A stretch of 64,000 nt of DNA from positions 18,634,258-18,698,257 of the forward strand of contig NC_085047.1 of NCBI RefSeq assembly GCF_963662255.1. The letters run 5' to 3'. Source of the stretch: Cinclus cinclus. Lineage: Eukaryota; Chordata; Aves; Passeriformes; Cinclidae. Made by a program: the position numbers and the translations under genes. The notes under the pieces were generated by a model. It had not been told where the DNA came from. It did not search any database and worked only from the letters and a program-made list of their open reading frames with translations. Shown in pieces: positions 61,114-64,000 of this stretch (position 1 is the first letter of the stretch; the number at the start of each line of letters is the position of its first letter).

Positions 61114-62142
61114 ATCAGTGGGATGAACAGGAAGGGAGGTGCAGCTGAAGGACCTTGTGAGTGCCAGGCTCTGCACCAAAAGGAGACAGCAGTTCTTGGC
61201 AGCCCAGGCACCCCCAGCTCTTCCCATTTCCAAAGTAGCTGGAAGAGGAATGCAAACGGTGACTCTCAAAGTAATTAGCAAAAGCTAAGTGCTAAGGAAG
61301 TTGCATCCCCCATACACTGACATTTTTAAGGTGAAGATAATAGGACCTGATCACTCTGCATTAGTTTCAGCAGTTACCAGGTTCTTTAACTTCACACCCT
61401 GTTTCAATTACAAGTCATTCACTGCTTTCTAAAATGGCCTAATTAGTCAGCTCACAGTGTGTGAAACTTAATTTCAAAATGAAAAAATTAAATCCCAGAA
61501 TACTTAGTTAACCTAAGTTAACTAATCACATACTGTCTAGATTAAAGTCAGGGAACTTGAGAACACAGCTTACATATTCATGATAAACTACAGATCTCTG
61601 AAAGCAAAGCTGGTGAAAGACTCTGGACAATACATGCCCATGTGGCAATAAATCCATTTGTTGTGCCAAATTACTTTTCCAATTTACACTGCGGAGTTCT
61701 CAGGAAATCCTGCCCCAGTTTTTCAGAATCATCATTAATGCAGCTTGAGCAGATGTTTAGCAATGAAGCAATACACTTAGAACCTTATTTTGATGTTGAA
61801 TTCAGGTAAGAGTGAGATAAAGCAACTGAAATACAGAATTTCCTCAAACACCCCTGAAAAATTAGGTAAAAAATAATGGTGTATTTAGAGAATCCTGAGT
61901 ACTATTATCTTTAGTGATTACATCACTACAATTTCTAATTGCAATTGTCATCAGCTTCTCAGGAAGATCGTGAAATAAAAAAAGTTTCAGCTGTGGAAAC
62001 TGAACAACTGAAAAACTACAGATATGTAAATAAAATTTGTAAAGCTTTCTAGCACACAGGCTTTTAAACTATGCCCTCTAAATAACTGTTGCCCTGAGAC
62101 AAAGTCTGAGAACAGAGTCTGGTGGTCATGAAGCCACAGGTT

Positions 62143-62177
62143 AAAAAAAAACCAAAAAAACAAAAAAACAACAACAA
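62143..62177. repeat. A-rich low-complexity tract
   Basis: A8-9 blocks separated by single or double C, ending in CAACAACAA. Simple sequence. Confidence 0.85.
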
Positions 62178-63198
62178 GGAAACAGGTACTTCAGCACACA
62201 TTTTTTCCCTCCTCAGAAGGCTAAAGCACACAATACCTGCCAACATAATTGCTTGTTTCAGTAAAAATAATTAGATTATCTATTTTTCAGTGAAAGTAAA
62301 GATTTTTAAAGAACCCTGAAGAGTACAATTCTTATTTCTTGCTGAAGTACATATGGCATACATGACTTCTCCACCTTGTCTGCTTTAAATGATTGAAGTG
62401 ACCTGGCCCAAGTTACTCTTCCCTGGAAAATGCACAACTGAGAAATGGTTCTTAGTTAATGAGATGGGGGAATGCTGAATGGGAAGTTTTATTGCACTGC
62501 ATGTGTCATTCATACTAAACTGCCTTTTTATGAAAGTGGGCTTGTCTGCATTTGAGAATTCAAGAGTCACATTACAGGTCTGCACAGAGACCCTTAGAGG
62601 TTTGATTACAAAAGCCAGACATCATATTGTGTATTCCCTGATGACAAGAAGTCAGCAGAGCCTATTACATCACTTCAAAGTCATGAAGCAAATGCAGGAA
62701 AACCCCTGAAGTGATCTGATAAATGAATTTGTTAGTTAGTTTGGCACCAGTGTGTCTGGTATCTAATACTTACGATACACAGCCTACCAAGTACAGGGTA
62801 TTAGATTCCTGCTATTTTTTGTCAACAAGACATGCATGCTGTGACAAAGGCCTTTGTAGTAAAGTATGGCAGGAGAGAAAAGTCAGAGGGGAACACAATA
62901 CATTTCCCAAATAAGTAAGGAAATCAATGAACTGTGCTACGATTGACTATTGCTAGCAGGCTACCATTAGGGAGAGAACCTCACAATTCAGACCAACTCC
63001 AAGCATATCACATTTCACTACTAATACCCAGTTTTCAAACACAACTCACTATTGGACAAGACCCCTATCCAAGGTATCAAAAGATCTTTTTCTTCTCTTA
63101 CGATACATTTCAAGCAATCTTCAGGTGTATCTCTTATCAAGGCTACAAATGAAGAAGGGAAGCAGAGGAAGGACAATAATTCAGAGAGTGACCTATTT

Positions 63199-63620
63199 CA
63201 CAGAATCATCACAGAGTAATTCAAGTTTAACAGGATCCCAGGAGGTCTCTAGTCCAGCTCCTATGCTCAAACCAGAGCCAGCCATCAGATTGCACGAGGC
63301 TCCTCCAGGCTTTATGTGGGCAGATCATAGAATCATAAAGCCCCTCCTCTATGGCAGGCTCTTCACCACAACTGTTCCAGTTTACCCACATCTGTATGCT
63401 ATCTACAGGCCCAAAATCAGGAGCAGTGTTCCTGATGTGGTCTAGGAATAGCAGTTCAAGGGAGTAGCTGCTTCACTTGACCTGGTGCTATTCTCCTGTT
63501 AATGCAGCCCCAGACAGCATCTGCTGTCTGCTTCAAGGGCATGCTGCCAGCCTGTGGGCACCTCATCTGTTGAGACCTCTGGAAGATCCCAGTGAAAACT
63601 CAGGGAAAGAAAGCTCTGCA
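63199..63620 (-). repeat. CR1-like LINE fragment (diverged)
   Basis: It begins CACAGAATCATCACAGAGTA and proceeds through 'ggtctctagtccagctcc', 'gggcagatcatagaatcata', 'tcaggagcagtgttcctgat', 'aatgcagccccagacagcat' and 'gctgcc' blocks that resemble the reverse complement of an older CR1 subfamily. Divergence is high, so the right edge is uncertain and the copy may extend further. Confidence 0.6.
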
Positions 63621-64000
63621 GGTTTGGTCTGCCTGAGGATTTCTTATCTGTGTGCACTGTCATTCAATCTGTCCTGTTCAGCATTTTCCTTGCTTATTCT
63701 TTTACTGTCCATGCAGTGGCAGAAGACTGCCTTGTGGTCCTCACTGTCCCCTTCCACTTTCAGCTCCAGGTGAGCTTTGTCTTTCCTAACACAATCACTG
63801 TGTGCCATGGCAACAATTCTGAATCCCTTCTTTACAGCCTGCTGCTGCTCCCAGCTCCCCAGGACTGCCCACTCAAAATGAAGCTCAGTTGTGATCTACC
63901 TACTTTTTTTTTGCTGACTAACAGGCAGAATGCTCAAAGGAGGGAAGCAAGTATCAGCATTAAGAACTTGCCAGGCAACTTGAAATCCCCTCACAATCTT

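Larger units (their letters stand above)
25325..64000 (-). other. ALCAM: ALCAM first intron (partial, at least 38.7 kb)
   Basis: Everything right of the exon at 25224-25324 appears to be intron 1, which is also very long in other vertebrates. The sequence is AT-rich, has no CpG-island-like patch that would mark the ALCAM promoter, and contains no open frame with a recognisable domain. It holds CR1 fragments, microsatellites, homopolymers and a few palindromic or duplicated motifs listed separately. Long stretches (25325-30077, 31411-40459, 44000-53372 and 53756-63198) otherwise showed nothing I could name. An unannotated non-coding RNA or enhancer could be present and would not be visible by eye. 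Confidence 0.7.

Noticed and set aside
25325..64000. Search for the ALCAM signal-peptide exon and CpG-island promoter
   Set aside because: No G+C-rich first-exon-like region with a Met and hydrophobic leader followed by a phase-1 donor was found. It most likely lies beyond the right edge.

Overview
This is avian nuclear DNA, most likely from a songbird (order inferred, not proven). Seven short minus-strand blocks with consensus splice sites encode consecutive pieces of ALCAM (CD166; BEN/SC1/DM-GRASP in chicken), an immunoglobulin-superfamily adhesion receptor. The rest looks like AT-rich intron with 5'-truncated CR1 LINE tails, which are typical of birds, and one nearly intact endogenous retrovirus.

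Layout in plus coordinates (the gene reads right to left): 25325-64000 is part of the very long first intron, and the signal-peptide exon lies beyond the right edge. The exons are 25224-25324 and 22236-22455 (Ig domain 1, V type), 18195-18259, 17737-17824 and 16727-16909 (Ig domain 2, V type), and 5008-5135 and 3265-3394 (Ig domain 3, C2 type). Each Ig domain is bounded by phase-1 introns. The remaining Ig domains, membrane anchor and cytoplasmic tail would lie to the left of position 1. The seven exons total 915 bp and join in frame with no stop or frameshift.

The intron between the exons for domains 2 and 3 (5136-16726) holds a 6.8-kb endogenous retrovirus at 8776-15548, on the plus strand and so antisense to ALCAM. 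It has two 701-bp LTRs that differ at 15 positions by my count, a 5-bp target duplication (CATTC), a tRNA-Lys-like primer binding site, two gag-region reading frames, protease, reverse transcriptase, RNase H and integrase, and no env or dUTPase. The integrase and the 5-bp duplication suggest class III (ERVL-like). The first gag-region frame is odd: it has hydrophobic, possibly membrane-spanning segments and a Pro/Glu-rich repeat tract. Its coding frame is broken by a TGA, a TAG and one frame change at the start of RNase H.

Intron 1 contains five minus-oriented CR1 fragments, several microsatellites and homopolymers, and a perfect 19-bp palindrome that contains an inverted nuclear-receptor half-site pair. 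I saw no second protein-coding host gene, no tRNA or rRNA and no CRISPR. Nothing here is a clear new biological system. The most unusual material is the retrovirus's membrane-like first ORF and its single-frame, stop-separated gag-pol arrangement.
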